A stretch of DNA of 64,000 nt, from NCBI RefSeq assembly GCF_002934265.1, contig NZ_PTIX01000002.1, positions 496,001-560,000 on the forward strand. Direction: 5' to 3'. Position numbers and translations under genes: made by a program. The notes beneath the pieces are model-generated. The model was not told the origin of the DNA and searched no databases. It saw only the letters and a list, made by a program, of their open reading frames with translations. The DNA comes from Actinokineospora auranticolor. GTDB lineage: Bacteria; Actinomycetota; Actinomycetes; Mycobacteriales; Pseudonocardiaceae. This document shows, in pieces, positions 51,575 through 60,812 of this stretch. Numbering within the stretch: position 1 is the stretch's first letter; each line of letters opens with the position of its first letter.

Positions 51575-54500
51575 TCACCAGACGAGCGGTTCGGCCTCGA
51601 CCTCGCCGCAGGTGACGTAGAGCTTCGTGCCCGGCGACCCGTAGAAGTTCGTGGTCTGCCGCTTCTGGTTGGGCTGCATGTTGACGTTGGTGAAGGTGCC
51701 CGGGTTGTCGGCGCGGAAGGTGCACGTCACCGGGGTGAGGAAGAACTTCGTCTCCAACGTGATGAACGCGCAGCTGGCGTCCGTGCACGCCGTCGGCTTG
51801 TCCTTGTCGCACGGGTTGGCCTCGGTGCCGCAGGCCGCGCCCTTGCTGATCACGACCGTGGGCGCGGGCGGCGGCGGGTCGGTCTTGATCGACTTGGTCA
51901 CGGTCAGCGTGGGCCGGTCCTCGTCGGTGACCGTGACCGTGACGCTGTACTCGGTGTTGTAGCCCGCGTTGGCCTTGCCGGACCAGTCCCAGTCACCGGC
52001 GCCGGTGGTCAGGTTCTCGGTGAGCTTGGCGGACTTGATCTGCACCTTGGCGGGCTTGCCGTTGGCGTTGACCGAGACGCGGATGTTGACGTCGTCGTCG
52101 GTCTTGGTCAGCGTCAGCTCCAGGTCCTTCATCGGGCCGAACGCGGTGACCGGGGTGCTCGCCGGGGCGTTGCACGGGTCGCCCGCGTAGGCACCGCCCT
52201 GGCTGCCGTTGCAGGTGCGCAGCGAGATCGACGTCTGCTGCCCGTTGGGCAGGCCGTTGATCGTGAAGCTCGCGTTCTGCTTGCCGTCCGGGTCGAAGGT
52301 CCAGGTGCCGCAGCTGGCCCCGGCCGCGGTGCAGGTGACCGTGTTGGTGCGGCCGTGCGACGCGGGGGCGTCGAAGGTCAGCTTCGCCTGACCGTCCACA
52401 CCGGTCGGCTCCGCCTTGATCGAGCCCGCGTCGAACGGGTCGGGGGTGGCGGTGGCCTCCATCTCCGCGCCCGGGCTGGGCGGGGAGGTGTGGTCGTCGC
52501 CGGGCGCGGAGTTGGTCGCGGTGACGGTGTAGGTGTAGATCGTGCCGTCGTTGGCGAGGCCGTCGTCGGCGCACGAGGTGGCGGAGACGTCTCTGCAGAC
52601 GACCTTGTCGCGGCCACCGCCCGTGCGGTTGACCGTGTAGGTGACCGGTCCCGGCCCGTTGGGGCTGGTCGGTGCCCACGTGACCTGCACCGCGCGGGAC
52701 TTGCCGTCGGCCGACTGCGCCGCGGTGAACGACGGCGCGGCGGGTCGTGACGGCGAGCCCGCGGACTGGCCGGTGGTGGACGCGGCCGGGCCGGGGCCCT
52801 GGCCGTTCACCGCGACCACGGTGAAGGTGTAGACGGTGTCGTTGTCCAGGCCGGTCGCCGTGGCGCCGGTGGCGCCTCCCGGGACCGTGGTGCGTCCGCC
52901 GCCGGTCCAACTGATCTCGTACTTGAGGATCTCGCTGCCCTCGTTGTGCGGCGCCGTCCAGTTCAGCTGTACCGCGCCGTCACGCGGTGCCGACGCGGTC
53001 AGCGCGCCGACCGCGCCGGGTACCTCGTCGGGCTTGGCCGGTGCCGACGCCGCGCTGGGCTTGCCCCAGCCGACCAGGTTCCGCGCCTTGACCGTGAACG
53101 AGTACTGCTTGCCGTTGGTCAGCCCGTTGATCGTGCACGGCGACGCCGAGCACGCCTGGCTGCCACCGTCGTAGTCGACCTGGTAGCCCTCGATCGGCGC
53201 GCCGTTGTTGGCGGGCGTCGACCAGGACAGCTCGACCACGCGGCTGAGCGTGGTGCGGCCCGGCACCGGTGTGCCCGGCGCGTCCGGCACCCCGAGCACG
53301 CGCAGGCTGATCCGGCCGGGGACCTTGCGGTCCGCGCGGCTGCGGTCGGCCACGTCGGTGACGGTGACCTCGAAGGACATCGTGCCGTGCGAGTCGCCGC
53401 TCGGCGTGATGCGCACGGTGGCGCCGTCGGAGAGCGCGGTCGCGGACCCGCCCTCGACCTGGTGCACCGACACCACGGAGATCACCGGGTCGCGCAGCCT
53501 CGACCGCACGTACGCGGCGACGTTGACCTCGGCGGTCTCCCCCGCCTTGATGCCGTCGATGGTCACCGGCGACATCGACGGCGCGGGCGCGGCGATCACC
53601 TTGACGGAGAACGGGGTGCCCTTCGCGGGCGAGCCCTGCACGCCGACCTCCAGCACGCCGTTGCTGCCCGGGCGGGCCGCGCCGGACGCGGTGAGCCGGA
53701 TGGTGCGGCTGCCCTCGCCCTCGATGTCGACGCCCTGGGCCTCGTTCGCCCACCGCGCGGTGTACTTCAGGTCGGCGGCGCCGCCCACCTTGGCCGTCCA
53801 CACGTGGCAGACCGAGGTGATGTCCATGCCGATCGTCGTGCCACCGGCGATGAGCGTGATCGTGCCGGTGGGGCAGCGCAGGATCGGCACGTCCGGGCCG
53901 ACCTGCACGGGCACGGTGATGTAGGCCGTGGTGCCGTCGGTCAGCGTGGCGCCGTTGGTGACCTCGAAGGTGATCGCGGCCGGGCCGTTGTAGCCCGGGA
54001 TCGCGGTGAGCACGAGGTTCTGGTCGCCGTCGTTGCGCACCTTCAGGCCGATGGCGGGCGAGGCGGAGATGTGGTCGGCCAGCGTCAGCTTGACCGGCTT
54101 GCCCGCCGGGTCGATGACGAAGTCCGCGACGGCCACGGTCTTGCTGCCGTCGGCGGGCACGTCGATGCTCTGCCCCGGCTTGGCGTAGGGGGCGCCGTTG
54201 CCGGTGGCGGGCACGTGGATGAAGCCGAGCGCGGTGGCGCCGCCGCCGTCGCGCAGCTCGTAGGCGACGGTGCGCGGGAAGTCCTTGACCGCCACGGTGA
54301 TCTTGCCGTCGGCCTGCGTGGCGCCGTCGTCGAACACCTTCGCGACGGTCAGCTCCTCGGCCGGTCCGTCGACGTCGCCCGCGGCGGCGAACACGTCGAC
54401 CTCCACGGTGCCCGCGCCGGGCCGGGGCTGGGCGTAGGTGTCGCCCGCGATGGGCGGCACGTTGTAGTCCTTCTGGCTGCGCACGGTCAGCGTCGCGGTG

Positions 54501-57500
54501 GACGGTTCGCCGTAGCCGCCGGTGATGGCGTAGACGACGACCAGCGGCTTGCCGGTCAGCTCGGGCGCGGTCAGCTCGATGAGCCCGGAGTCGGGGTTGA
54601 GCGAGACGCCCGCGGGCAGGTTCGCGTTGCGGTCGGCCAGCGGTTCGACGCGGATCGAGTCGCCGGGGGCGCGCAGGTCGTTGCCCATGACGTCGATGGC
54701 CAGCCGGACCCCGGGGGCGGCGGTCACCACGTCGTCCACGGCGACCGCGGGCTGCGGGTCGCCCGGCGGCACCACGGCCACCCGGACCTGGGACTCGGCG
54801 GACTTGCCGTACGCGTCGGTCACCAGGTAGCTGAAGGTGTCGGTGCCCGCGCTGGTCGGGTACGCCTGGTAGGTCACCGAGGTGGCGCCGATCTCGATCA
54901 CCCGGCCGAGCGCGGACGCCGAGCCGATGCCGGTCACGGTGACCGAGTCGCCGTCCGGGTCCACCCCGCTGGTCGGCACGATGATCTTGATGGTGTCGCC
55001 CGCGGTCGCCCGCGCCTCGACCGGCTGCGGGGCCGGGGCCTGGTTCGGCGCGGCCGGGGTGGGCGCCGGGTTGACCGTCACGTGCGCCTGCCCGACGGCC
55101 TGGTCGCCGTTGGGGTTCTGCGCCACGTAGCTGACCGTCACCTTGACCGGCGCGTCCACCGTGGACGGCGGCACGTAGCGGACCACGCCGCCGGTCACGT
55201 ACGCGGAACCGACCTGCTCGTCCGGGTTGGACACGCCCACCACGGAGAGCTGGCCGCGCGCGGGCGCGCCCTCGACGTTGGCCTGCAACGAGATCGGCGA
55301 ACCACCGGGCGTGGTGTCGTTGTCCAGCACCGGGATCGCGACCGAGTCGCCCGCGCGGACGGTCGCGTAGTCGTCCTTGGGCACCGGGGTGTCGTCGGCG
55401 GGCGGGCCGAGCTGGGTGACGGTGACCTCGCCGGAGATCGCGCCGGTCAGGCCGTTGGTCACGGTGTAGCGGACCAGCTGCGGGTTCGGGCTCAGTGTCG
55501 GGGTGAGCGCGGTGAGCCGCAGCCAGCGGCCCTTCACGATGGCGACCTTGATCTGGTCGTCGACCACCGGCGCGGCGGACTGCACGACCAGCAGCGCCCC
55601 GGACGGGTCGACGTCGTTGGCCAGCACGTCGACCAGCGTCGGCAGCTGCGCGCGGACCACGGCGCTGTCCGGCACCGCGACCGGCGGCAGCGGCTCGGCG
55701 GGCGCGGGGGCCGCGTCGACCCGGATGCCGCCCTTGGCGAACGGCGCGTTGCCGAAGGCGGCCGAGTACTCCAGGAACACCGTGCCCGGCCGGTCGACGA
55801 CGACGGTCACGAGACCGGTCTTGAGGTCGGTGGTGACCGCGGCGCCGGGCGGCGCGGCCAGCTCACCGGCCAGCCGCAGCCGGGCCAGCGGGTCGCTGGG
55901 GTCGGAGCCGGGCCGGTCGTTCTCCAGCGGCTTGACCTGGATCGGGCGGCCGACCTGGCCGCGCACCACGTCCGGCTCGGCCACGGCGGCCACCGCGGCG
56001 GTCGCGGTCGGCTCCTGCACCAGGACCGACTCCTCGCCCATGACCGGCTCGCCGCGGCCGTCGGTGACCCGGTAGTCGACCTGGCGGGTGCCCGCCTCGC
56101 GGGGCGCGGAGTACTCCACGAACCCGGCCGGGGTGGTGGTCACCGAGCCCGCGTCGGTGTGCGCGTCGGCCAGCACGATCGGGTCGCCGTCGAAGTCGCG
56201 CCACTCGGTGGTGGCGGCGATGGACAGCAGCCCGCCGGACGGCACGCTCCAGTCGCGCTCCTTGAACCCGGTGCGCAGCGCGGGCGGCTCGTTCTGGTCC
56301 TGGGTGCGGCCCTCGACGTTGACCGAGGCGGTGGCGTTGAGGCCCTTGCCGTCGTCGACGGTGTACTTGAACCGGGTGTCGACGGCGCTCTCGGGCATGG
56401 TGAGCTGCACGGTCTGGCCGTCCGGCGAGATCGCCAGCTTCACCGCCGGGTTGTCCGGGGCGGTGATGGCCGAGATCGACAGGATGTTGCCCGCCGGGTC
56501 GGAGTCGTTGTCGAGCACGTGCAGCACGGTGGTGCGACCGGGCCGGGCGCCGAGGTTGTCGTCCACGGCCTTCGGCGGCTTGTCGTTGACGACGTCGGTG
56601 TTCTTGTCGTCCTTGGTCTTGTCGCTCTGGTTCTGCACCGGCGGCGGCTTCACCGCGGACCAGTTGTCGACCTTGCGCCGGGTGTCGAGGTCCCAGACCG
56701 CGCCGGAGGCCAGGTCGTTGAGCACGGCCTGCCCGCGGTTGACCCGGAACAGCGGCTTGACCAGGGCTTCCAGGTCGGCGAGCCCGCCGGGCTCGGCCTT
56801 GCCGCCCGCACAGGCGCGGACGTAGCCGTCCGGGGTGCGCGACCAGGCCGCGTGCACGCAGTTGCCGACCCGGACGGGCGCCGCCGGGGCGCCCTTGCCC
56901 GCCTCGGAGAGCACGCTGACCTGGCCGTCGGCGATGGTGACGGAGATCAGGTCGGTGCTGGTGGCCAGCACGACCGCGGCCGACCCGGGGCCGGGCTGCT
57001 GGAGCCGCGCGGCCTCGTCGGTGTCGACGGGGATCTCGCGGCCGTCGGGGAGCACGAGCTTGTGGCCGACGGGGTCGAGCACGACCAGGTCGCCGCCGAC
57101 GGAGGTGACCTGCACGCTCTGCAACGGGTGCGGCAGCGTCGAGTAGTCGGCCTCGGCGAAGGTGTTGTCGGCGGGGCGGATCGTGGCGACCTTGCCGGTC
57201 TTGGCGACCACGCGCACGGTGCCGTCGACGCCGACGGCGAGCGCGGCGTCCGGGTCGACGGCGGCCAGCGGCGCGTTGGCGGGGTCGAGGGTGCCCAGGT
57301 TGGTCATGCCCGCCTGGGTGTCGACGCGGGTGGCCCACACGCGGCCGGTCTTCGGGTCGAGCGCGGCGAGCGTGCCGCCCGCCATCGCCAGGGTGGTGTC
57401 ACCATCGACGGATAAGCCCTGCTCGGGCAGGGCGACCGCGCGGGCCACGTCGACGGGGAAGAGCCTGCCGGTCGCGGCGTCGCGGGCGGCCACCGCCGAG

Positions 57501-57763
57501 CCGTCCTGGTGCACGTCGAGCTGGTAGGTCTGCTGGGTGCCGCCGGGCGGGTAGAAGGCCGCGTCGAGGGCGCCGACCGGCTTGTTCAGCCTGCCGAAGA
57601 GGCCGTCGCGGTCGCTGGTGACCCAGATGCCGCCGTCGTCCAGCTCGATCTGCCGGACCGGGTACCCGGTCGACGACAAGGCGAAGGTGACCAGTGCCGT
57701 GGCACCGACGGCCACCACGACCGAGGAGGCGATGGCGGTTCGGTGTCGCCTGAAAAAACCCAC
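51575..57763 (-). CDS. Giant surface protein: membrane anchor, beta-propeller-like head, Ig/cadherin-like repeats, Fn3 domains
   Basis: A 2062-residue protein from GTG 57763 (AGGGGAC upstream). A short cytoplasmic tail leads to a membrane helix (about 10-31, TAIASSVVVAVGATALVTFA). Residues about 35-370 look like propeller repeats (GGTLAALDPKTGRVWATRVD). From about 400 to 1480 there are tandem bacterial Ig/cadherin-like domains with recurrent DNDSDP or NDVDPSG-type calcium-site motifs (LHVLDNDSDPAGN, VDVLANDVDPSG). Then come at least three fibronectin type III domains (about 1530-1810; VELSWSTPANNGAPIEGYQV, VQLNWTAPHNEGSEILKYEI) and a Cys-rich end. It is the Fn3 component of a PFNA-like cluster. 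Likely surface adhesin or sensor; ligand unknown. Confidence 0.9.
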   Translation of the reverse strand: MGFFRRHRTAIASSVVVAVGATALVTFALSSTGYPVRQIELDDGGIWVTSDRDGLFGRLNKPVGALDAAFYPPGGTQQTYQLDVHQDGSAVAARDAATGRLFPVDVARAVALPEQGLSVDGDTTLAMAGGTLAALDPKTGRVWATRVDTQAGMTNLGTLDPANAPLAAVDPDAALAVGVDGTVRVVAKTGKVATIRPADNTFAEADYSTLPHPLQSVQVTSVGGDLVVLDPVGHKLVLPDGREIPVDTDEAARLQQPGPGSAAVVLATSTDLISVTIADGQVSVLSEAGKGAPAAPVRVGNCVHAAWSRTPDGYVRACAGGKAEPGGLADLEALVKPLFRVNRGQAVLNDLASGAVWDLDTRRKVDNWSAVKPPPVQNQSDKTKDDKNTDVVNDKPPKAVDDNLGARPGRTTVLHVLDNDSDPAGNILSISAITAPDNPAVKLAISPDGQTVQLTMPESAVDTRFKYTVDDGKGLNATASVNVEGRTQDQNEPPALRTGFKERDWSVPSGGLLSIAATTEWRDFDGDPIVLADAHTDAGSVTTTPAGFVEYSAPREAGTRQVDYRVTDGRGEPVMGEESVLVQEPTATAAVAAVAEPDVVRGQVGRPIQVKPLENDRPGSDPSDPLARLRLAGELAAPPGAAVTTDLKTGLVTVVVDRPGTVFLEYSAAFGNAPFAKGGIRVDAAPAPAEPLPPVAVPDSAVVRAQLPTLVDVLANDVDPSGALLVVQSAAPVVDDQIKVAIVKGRWLRLTALTPTLSPNPQLVRYTVTNGLTGAISGEVTVTQLGPPADDTPVPKDDYATVRAGDSVAIPVLDNDTTPGGSPISLQANVEGAPARGQLSVVGVSNPDEQVGSAYVTGGVVRYVPPSTVDAPVKVTVSYVAQNPNGDQAVGQAHVTVNPAPTPAAPNQAPAPQPVEARATAGDTIKIIVPTSGVDPDGDSVTVTGIGSASALGRVIEIGATSVTYQAYPTSAGTDTFSYLVTDAYGKSAESQVRVAVVPPGDPQPAVAVDDVVTAAPGVRLAIDVMGNDLRAPGDSIRVEPLADRNANLPAGVSLNPDSGLIELTAPELTGKPLVVVYAITGGYGEPSTATLTVRSQKDYNVPPIAGDTYAQPRPGAGTVEVDVFAAAGDVDGPAEELTVAKVFDDGATQADGKITVAVKDFPRTVAYELRDGGGATALGFIHVPATGNGAPYAKPGQSIDVPADGSKTVAVADFVIDPAGKPVKLTLADHISASPAIGLKVRNDGDQNLVLTAIPGYNGPAAITFEVTNGATLTDGTTAYITVPVQVGPDVPILRCPTGTITLIAGGTTIGMDITSVCHVWTAKVGGAADLKYTARWANEAQGVDIEGEGSRTIRLTASGAARPGSNGVLEVGVQGSPAKGTPFSVKVIAAPAPSMSPVTIDGIKAGETAEVNVAAYVRSRLRDPVISVVSVHQVEGGSATALSDGATVRITPSGDSHGTMSFEVTVTDVADRSRADRKVPGRISLRVLGVPDAPGTPVPGRTTLSRVVELSWSTPANNGAPIEGYQVDYDGGSQACSASPCTINGLTNGKQYSFTVKARNLVGWGKPSAASAPAKPDEVPGAVGALTASAPRDGAVQLNWTAPHNEGSEILKYEISWTGGGRTTVPGGATGATATGLDNDTVYTFTVVAVNGQGPGPAASTTGQSAGSPSRPAAPSFTAAQSADGKSRAVQVTWAPTSPNGPGPVTYTVNRTGGGRDKVVCRDVSATSCADDGLANDGTIYTYTVTATNSAPGDDHTSPPSPGAEMEATATPDPFDAGSIKAEPTGVDGQAKLTFDAPASHGRTNTVTCTAAGASCGTWTFDPDGKQNASFTINGLPNGQQTSISLRTCNGSQGGAYAGDPCNAPASTPVTAFGPMKDLELTLTKTDDDVNIRVSVNANGKPAKVQIKSAKLTENLTTGAGDWDWSGKANAGYNTEYSVTVTVTDEDRPTLTVTKSIKTDPPPPAPTVVISKGAACGTEANPCDKDKPTACTDASCAFITLETKFFLTPVTCTFRADNPGTFTNVNMQPNQKRQTTNFYGSPGTKLYVTCGEVEAEPLVW

Positions 57764-58081
57764 GTGTCCCCTGCCAGAGTCCCCTAGCCGTCAACCGGCC
57801 CTATCGCGTCGCGCGGGGACAATGTTGCAGATTCACCGGGTCGGGTTCCACACCCGGTTCCGGTTCCGGGCGCGCTCCCGGGCGGCGACCCGGGTTCCCG
57901 CGCTCAGGTGACGTGATGGACAACACAGAGCGCTGTTTCGGCGGTTGACGGAGAGTGCTCCGTTCAGCCCATTCCGTCGCGGTCACGGTGGTAACTCCCG
58001 CACCTCGCACAACTCTGTTATCAGCTACGAAGGGTGACGTCCGCGAATGCGGAAATGCGCGGCGGCGCCTTCGAACAATCG
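57764..58081. other. Promoter region of the Fn3 operon
   Basis: No gene is seen in these 318 bp between the PP2C stop and the Fn3-protein start. The short open frames have no family resemblance. No clear operator or terminator hairpin was found. Confidence 0.5.
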
Positions 58082-58828
58082 TCAGTCGGAAGTGGATTCT
58101 TCGAGGTGGTCGACGACCACCACGGTGACGTTGTCGCGACCGCCCGCGGCCACCGCGGCGCGCACCAGCACGTCCGCCGCCTCGCGCGGGTCCGCGACCC
58201 CGGCCAGGTGGCCCGCGATGGTGTCGTCGTCGAGCTCGCCGGTGAGGCCGTCGGAGCAGAGCAGGAACCGGTCGCCGGGGGTCAGCGGGAGCGGGAACAG
58301 GTCGGGGTTGGGGGGCATCGGCGAGCCGAGCGCCCTGGTCACGACGTTGCGGCGGGGGTCGACCGCGGCCTGCGCCGGGCTCAGCTCACCGGCGGCGACG
58401 AGCTCGGAGACCTCGGAGTGGTCGACGGTGAGCTGGGTCAGGCCGCCGCCGGTGTAGCGGTAGACGCGGGAGTCGCCGACGTTGAACACGCTCCACTGCA
58501 CGGCTCCGTCCACTTCGACCAGGCAGAGCCCGGTGATCGTGGTGCCCATCCCGGCCTGCTCTGGGTTGCGCACGGCGGCGGCGAGGATGTCGCCGTTGAG
58601 CCGCACGATGTGCTTGCGGACGTCGTCGGGGTGGGGCAGGCCGTCCCCGCCGAGCTGGGCCAACCCGGCGACCGCGAGCCCGCTGGCCACGTCACCCGCG
58701 GCGTGCCCGCCCATGCCGTCGGCCACCGCGTAGACGGTGGACGTGATGACGTAGTTGTCCTCATTGGCCGCGCGGACCAGGCCGACGTCGGTCGCGGCCC
58801 CGGCCCTGATCGTCGGTTCCACGGTCAC
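58082..58828 (-). CDS. PP2C-family serine/threonine protein phosphatase
   Basis: A 248-residue PPM phosphatase. Metal-binding motifs in order: RAANEDNYVI, AVADGMGGHAAGD, FNVGDSRVYRY, LLCSDGLTGELDD and GGRDNVTVVVVD. No membrane segment is present, so it acts in the cytoplasm against a Ser/Thr kinase. GTG 58828. It lies 318 bp upstream of the Fn3 gene on the same strand. In the bifidobacterial PFNA cluster a PP2C gene (prpC) and kinase pkb2 accompany fn3, AAA-ATPase, duf58 and tgm. The kinase is not visible here. Confidence 0.95.
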   Translation of the reverse strand: MTVEPTIRAGAATDVGLVRAANEDNYVITSTVYAVADGMGGHAAGDVASGLAVAGLAQLGGDGLPHPDDVRKHIVRLNGDILAAAVRNPEQAGMGTTITGLCLVEVDGAVQWSVFNVGDSRVYRYTGGGLTQLTVDHSEVSELVAAGELSPAQAAVDPRRNVVTRALGSPMPPNPDLFPLPLTPGDRFLLCSDGLTGELDDDTIAGHLAGVADPREAADVLVRAAVAAGGRDNVTVVVVDHLEESTSD

Positions 58829-58988
58829 CGTCTACCCCCACGCTAGTTCGACGAGCGGCACGACGCCGTCGTCGTCCCAGCCACCATCGTCCCAGGCCGG
58901 GCCGCCGTTGCACACCTGATCATGGACAACGGGCGGTCGGGGAGGTGCGGAAAGGTGTTTTCCATTGGTACACAAAGGACTTCCCGGG

Positions 58989-59064
58989 TGGAGCCGGCAG
59001 CGGGACTCGAACCCGCAACCTTTCGCTTACAAGGCGAGTGCTCTGCCAATTGAGCTATGCCGGC
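58989..59064 (-). tRNA. tRNA-Thr (anticodon TGT)
   Basis: A complete 76-nt cloverleaf on the minus strand. The acceptor is GCCGGCA paired with TGCCGGC, the D-arm GCTC...GAGC, the anticodon loop CTTGTAA (anticodon TGT, reading ACA), the T-arm GCGGG-TTCGAGT-CCCGC, and the 3' CCA is encoded. The outermost anticodon-stem pair (27-43) is a C-A mismatch. No integration-site duplication of its 3' end is seen in the window. Confidence 0.96.
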
Positions 59065-59216
59065 AGTCGACACCGCCCGGGGATCACAGCCAATCGTAAG
59101 CCCAGACGGTTGTGGGGTTGCGGGGCGACCCATGATCCGAGACCGTCGACTGGCTGGTACGGGTGCTCTTTGTGGGTGTTCGGTGGTGTCGTCGGACTGC
59201 TGAGGAGGTCGGGATC

Positions 59217-60674
59217 GTGCGGTTCGCGCGGCGCGCGCCGTTCGGGTTGGGGCGGTTGGTCGAGGGTCGGGAAAAGCCGGGCGTGAACGGGAACACCCAG
59301 CTCAACGGGCATTCGGTGCACCACTCGGAGAGCACGGCCGTGTACGGCCCGGCGCTACCCGAGGAACGCACCGTCCACTTCGTGCTTGACCTGGCGTTGC
59401 GGATTGGTGAAGTGCAGATGGCGTCCGGGGCCGGGGCGGCCGACGCCACCGCGACGATCCTGGCCGTGTCGGCGGCCTACGGGTTGCCGCACTGCGAGGT
59501 GGACGTCATCTTCACCTCGATCACCGTGGCCTGCCAGCGCGGCACCGACGAGGCGCCGATCACCTCGCTGCGCGTGGTGCGCTCGCGGGGTCTGGACTAC
59601 ACCCGGCTCGCCGACGTGGAAACGCTCGTCCAGCGGATCACCGCGCGCCGCGTCGACGTGCTGGCGGCACGCGCCGAACTGGAGCGCATCACCACCGCAC
59701 CGCACCCCTACCCGCGCTGGGCGGCCACGCTGGCCTTCGCGGGCATGGCGGCGGCGATCACCGTGCTGATCGGCGGCGCGGCACCCATGGCCGCGGCCGC
59801 CGCCGTCGTCACCGCCCTGGTCGACCGGGTCGGGCGGCTGCTCAACCGGCGCGCGCTGCCGTTCTTCTTCCAGCAGGTGGTCGGCGGCGCGCTGGCCACG
59901 GGGGCGGCGCTGGCGCTGATCGCGAGCGGGGTGCTCACCGCCAAACCGACCGTGCTGGTCGCCGCCACGATCACCGTGCTGCTGTCCGGTCTGTCCGTGG
60001 TCTCGACCGTGCAGGACGCGATCACCGGCTACAACGTCACCGCGGCGGGTCGGATGATGGAGATCTCGCTGATGACCGCCGGGCTGATCACCGGGGTCGT
60101 GCTCGCGCTCAACACCGCGATCTGGCTCGGCATGGCCTACACGCCGCTGGCCGACCCGCTGCCGCCGAGCGCTTTTCGTCTACCGGTGCAGACCATCGCG
60201 GCCGCGGCGTCGGCAGGCCTGTTCGCCCTCGCCAGCTACGCCAAGCCGCGCGCGCTGCTCGTCGCCTCCGTCGCGGGCGGGGTCGGCGCGGCGACCTACG
60301 GCGCGTTGACGCTCACCGGCTCCGGCACGATCGCCGCCTCCGCCATCGCCGCGGTGGTGATCGGGTTCGCCGGTGGGGTGATCTCCCGCCGGTTCCGCAT
60401 GCCGCCGCTGGTGGTGGCGGTGTCCGGTCTGGTGCCGCTGCTGCCCGGTCTCACCATCTACCGCGCGCTCTACGAACTGGCCGTGCTGCGCGACATCAGT
60501 GGCCTGCCCACGCTCATGCTCGCCGCCGCGATCGCCTTGGCGCTGGCCGCCGGGGTGGTGCTCGGCGAGTACCTGGCGCAGCCGGTGCGCAGCGGCCTGA
60601 GCCGGTTGGAGCGCAAGCTCGCGGGCCCGCGGATGTCCGGGCCGTTGCGTCCCACCGAACGGCGCCTGGAGTAA
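59217..60674 (+). CDS. ThrE-type threonine/serine exporter family protein
   Basis: A 485-residue membrane protein from GTG 59217, with GAGGAGG 8 nt upstream (an open frame from 59163 lacks a ribosome site). The N-terminal cytoplasmic domain (about 50-175; RIGEVQMASGAGAADATATI, VDVIFTSITVACQRG) is the ThrE/YjjP-type domain. About ten hydrophobic segments follow (180-450), including GGVISRRFRMPPLVVAVSGL and LVPLLPGLTIYRALYEL. Family members export threonine and serine by proton exchange. It is a single-gene version, unlike the split YjjP/YjjB system. An otsA gene follows after 138 bp. Confidence 0.92.
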   Translation: MRFARRAPFGLGRLVEGREKPGVNGNTQLNGHSVHHSESTAVYGPALPEERTVHFVLDLALRIGEVQMASGAGAADATATILAVSAAYGLPHCEVDVIFTSITVACQRGTDEAPITSLRVVRSRGLDYTRLADVETLVQRITARRVDVLAARAELERITTAPHPYPRWAATLAFAGMAAAITVLIGGAAPMAAAAAVVTALVDRVGRLLNRRALPFFFQQVVGGALATGAALALIASGVLTAKPTVLVAATITVLLSGLSVVSTVQDAITGYNVTAAGRMMEISLMTAGLITGVVLALNTAIWLGMAYTPLADPLPPSAFRLPVQTIAAAASAGLFALASYAKPRALLVASVAGGVGAATYGALTLTGSGTIAASAIAAVVIGFAGGVISRRFRMPPLVVAVSGLVPLLPGLTIYRALYELAVLRDISGLPTLMLAAAIALALAAGVVLGEYLAQPVRSGLSRLERKLAGPRMSGPLRPTERRLE

Positions 60675-60812
60675 GCCCGGGAAGTAAACCCCTGGGCCGC
60701 GTGAGAGTCGCCACGCCGCACACGCACCGGTCGCAGGACGCGGCGACGCGCCCGAGTGGATAGCCTCGAACGGGTAATCGGGGCTGGGCGGTCTTGAGGA
60801 GGCGCGGCGGGC

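Noticed and set aside
52946..57415. Plus-strand open frame of 1489 codons
   Set aside because: Antisense shadow of the Fn3 surface protein; low-complexity Arg/Gly/Val content, no ribosome site or family.
58945..59100. Possible tRNA-associated integration site
   Set aside because: No duplicated tRNA 3' end, integrase or phage genes in the window.
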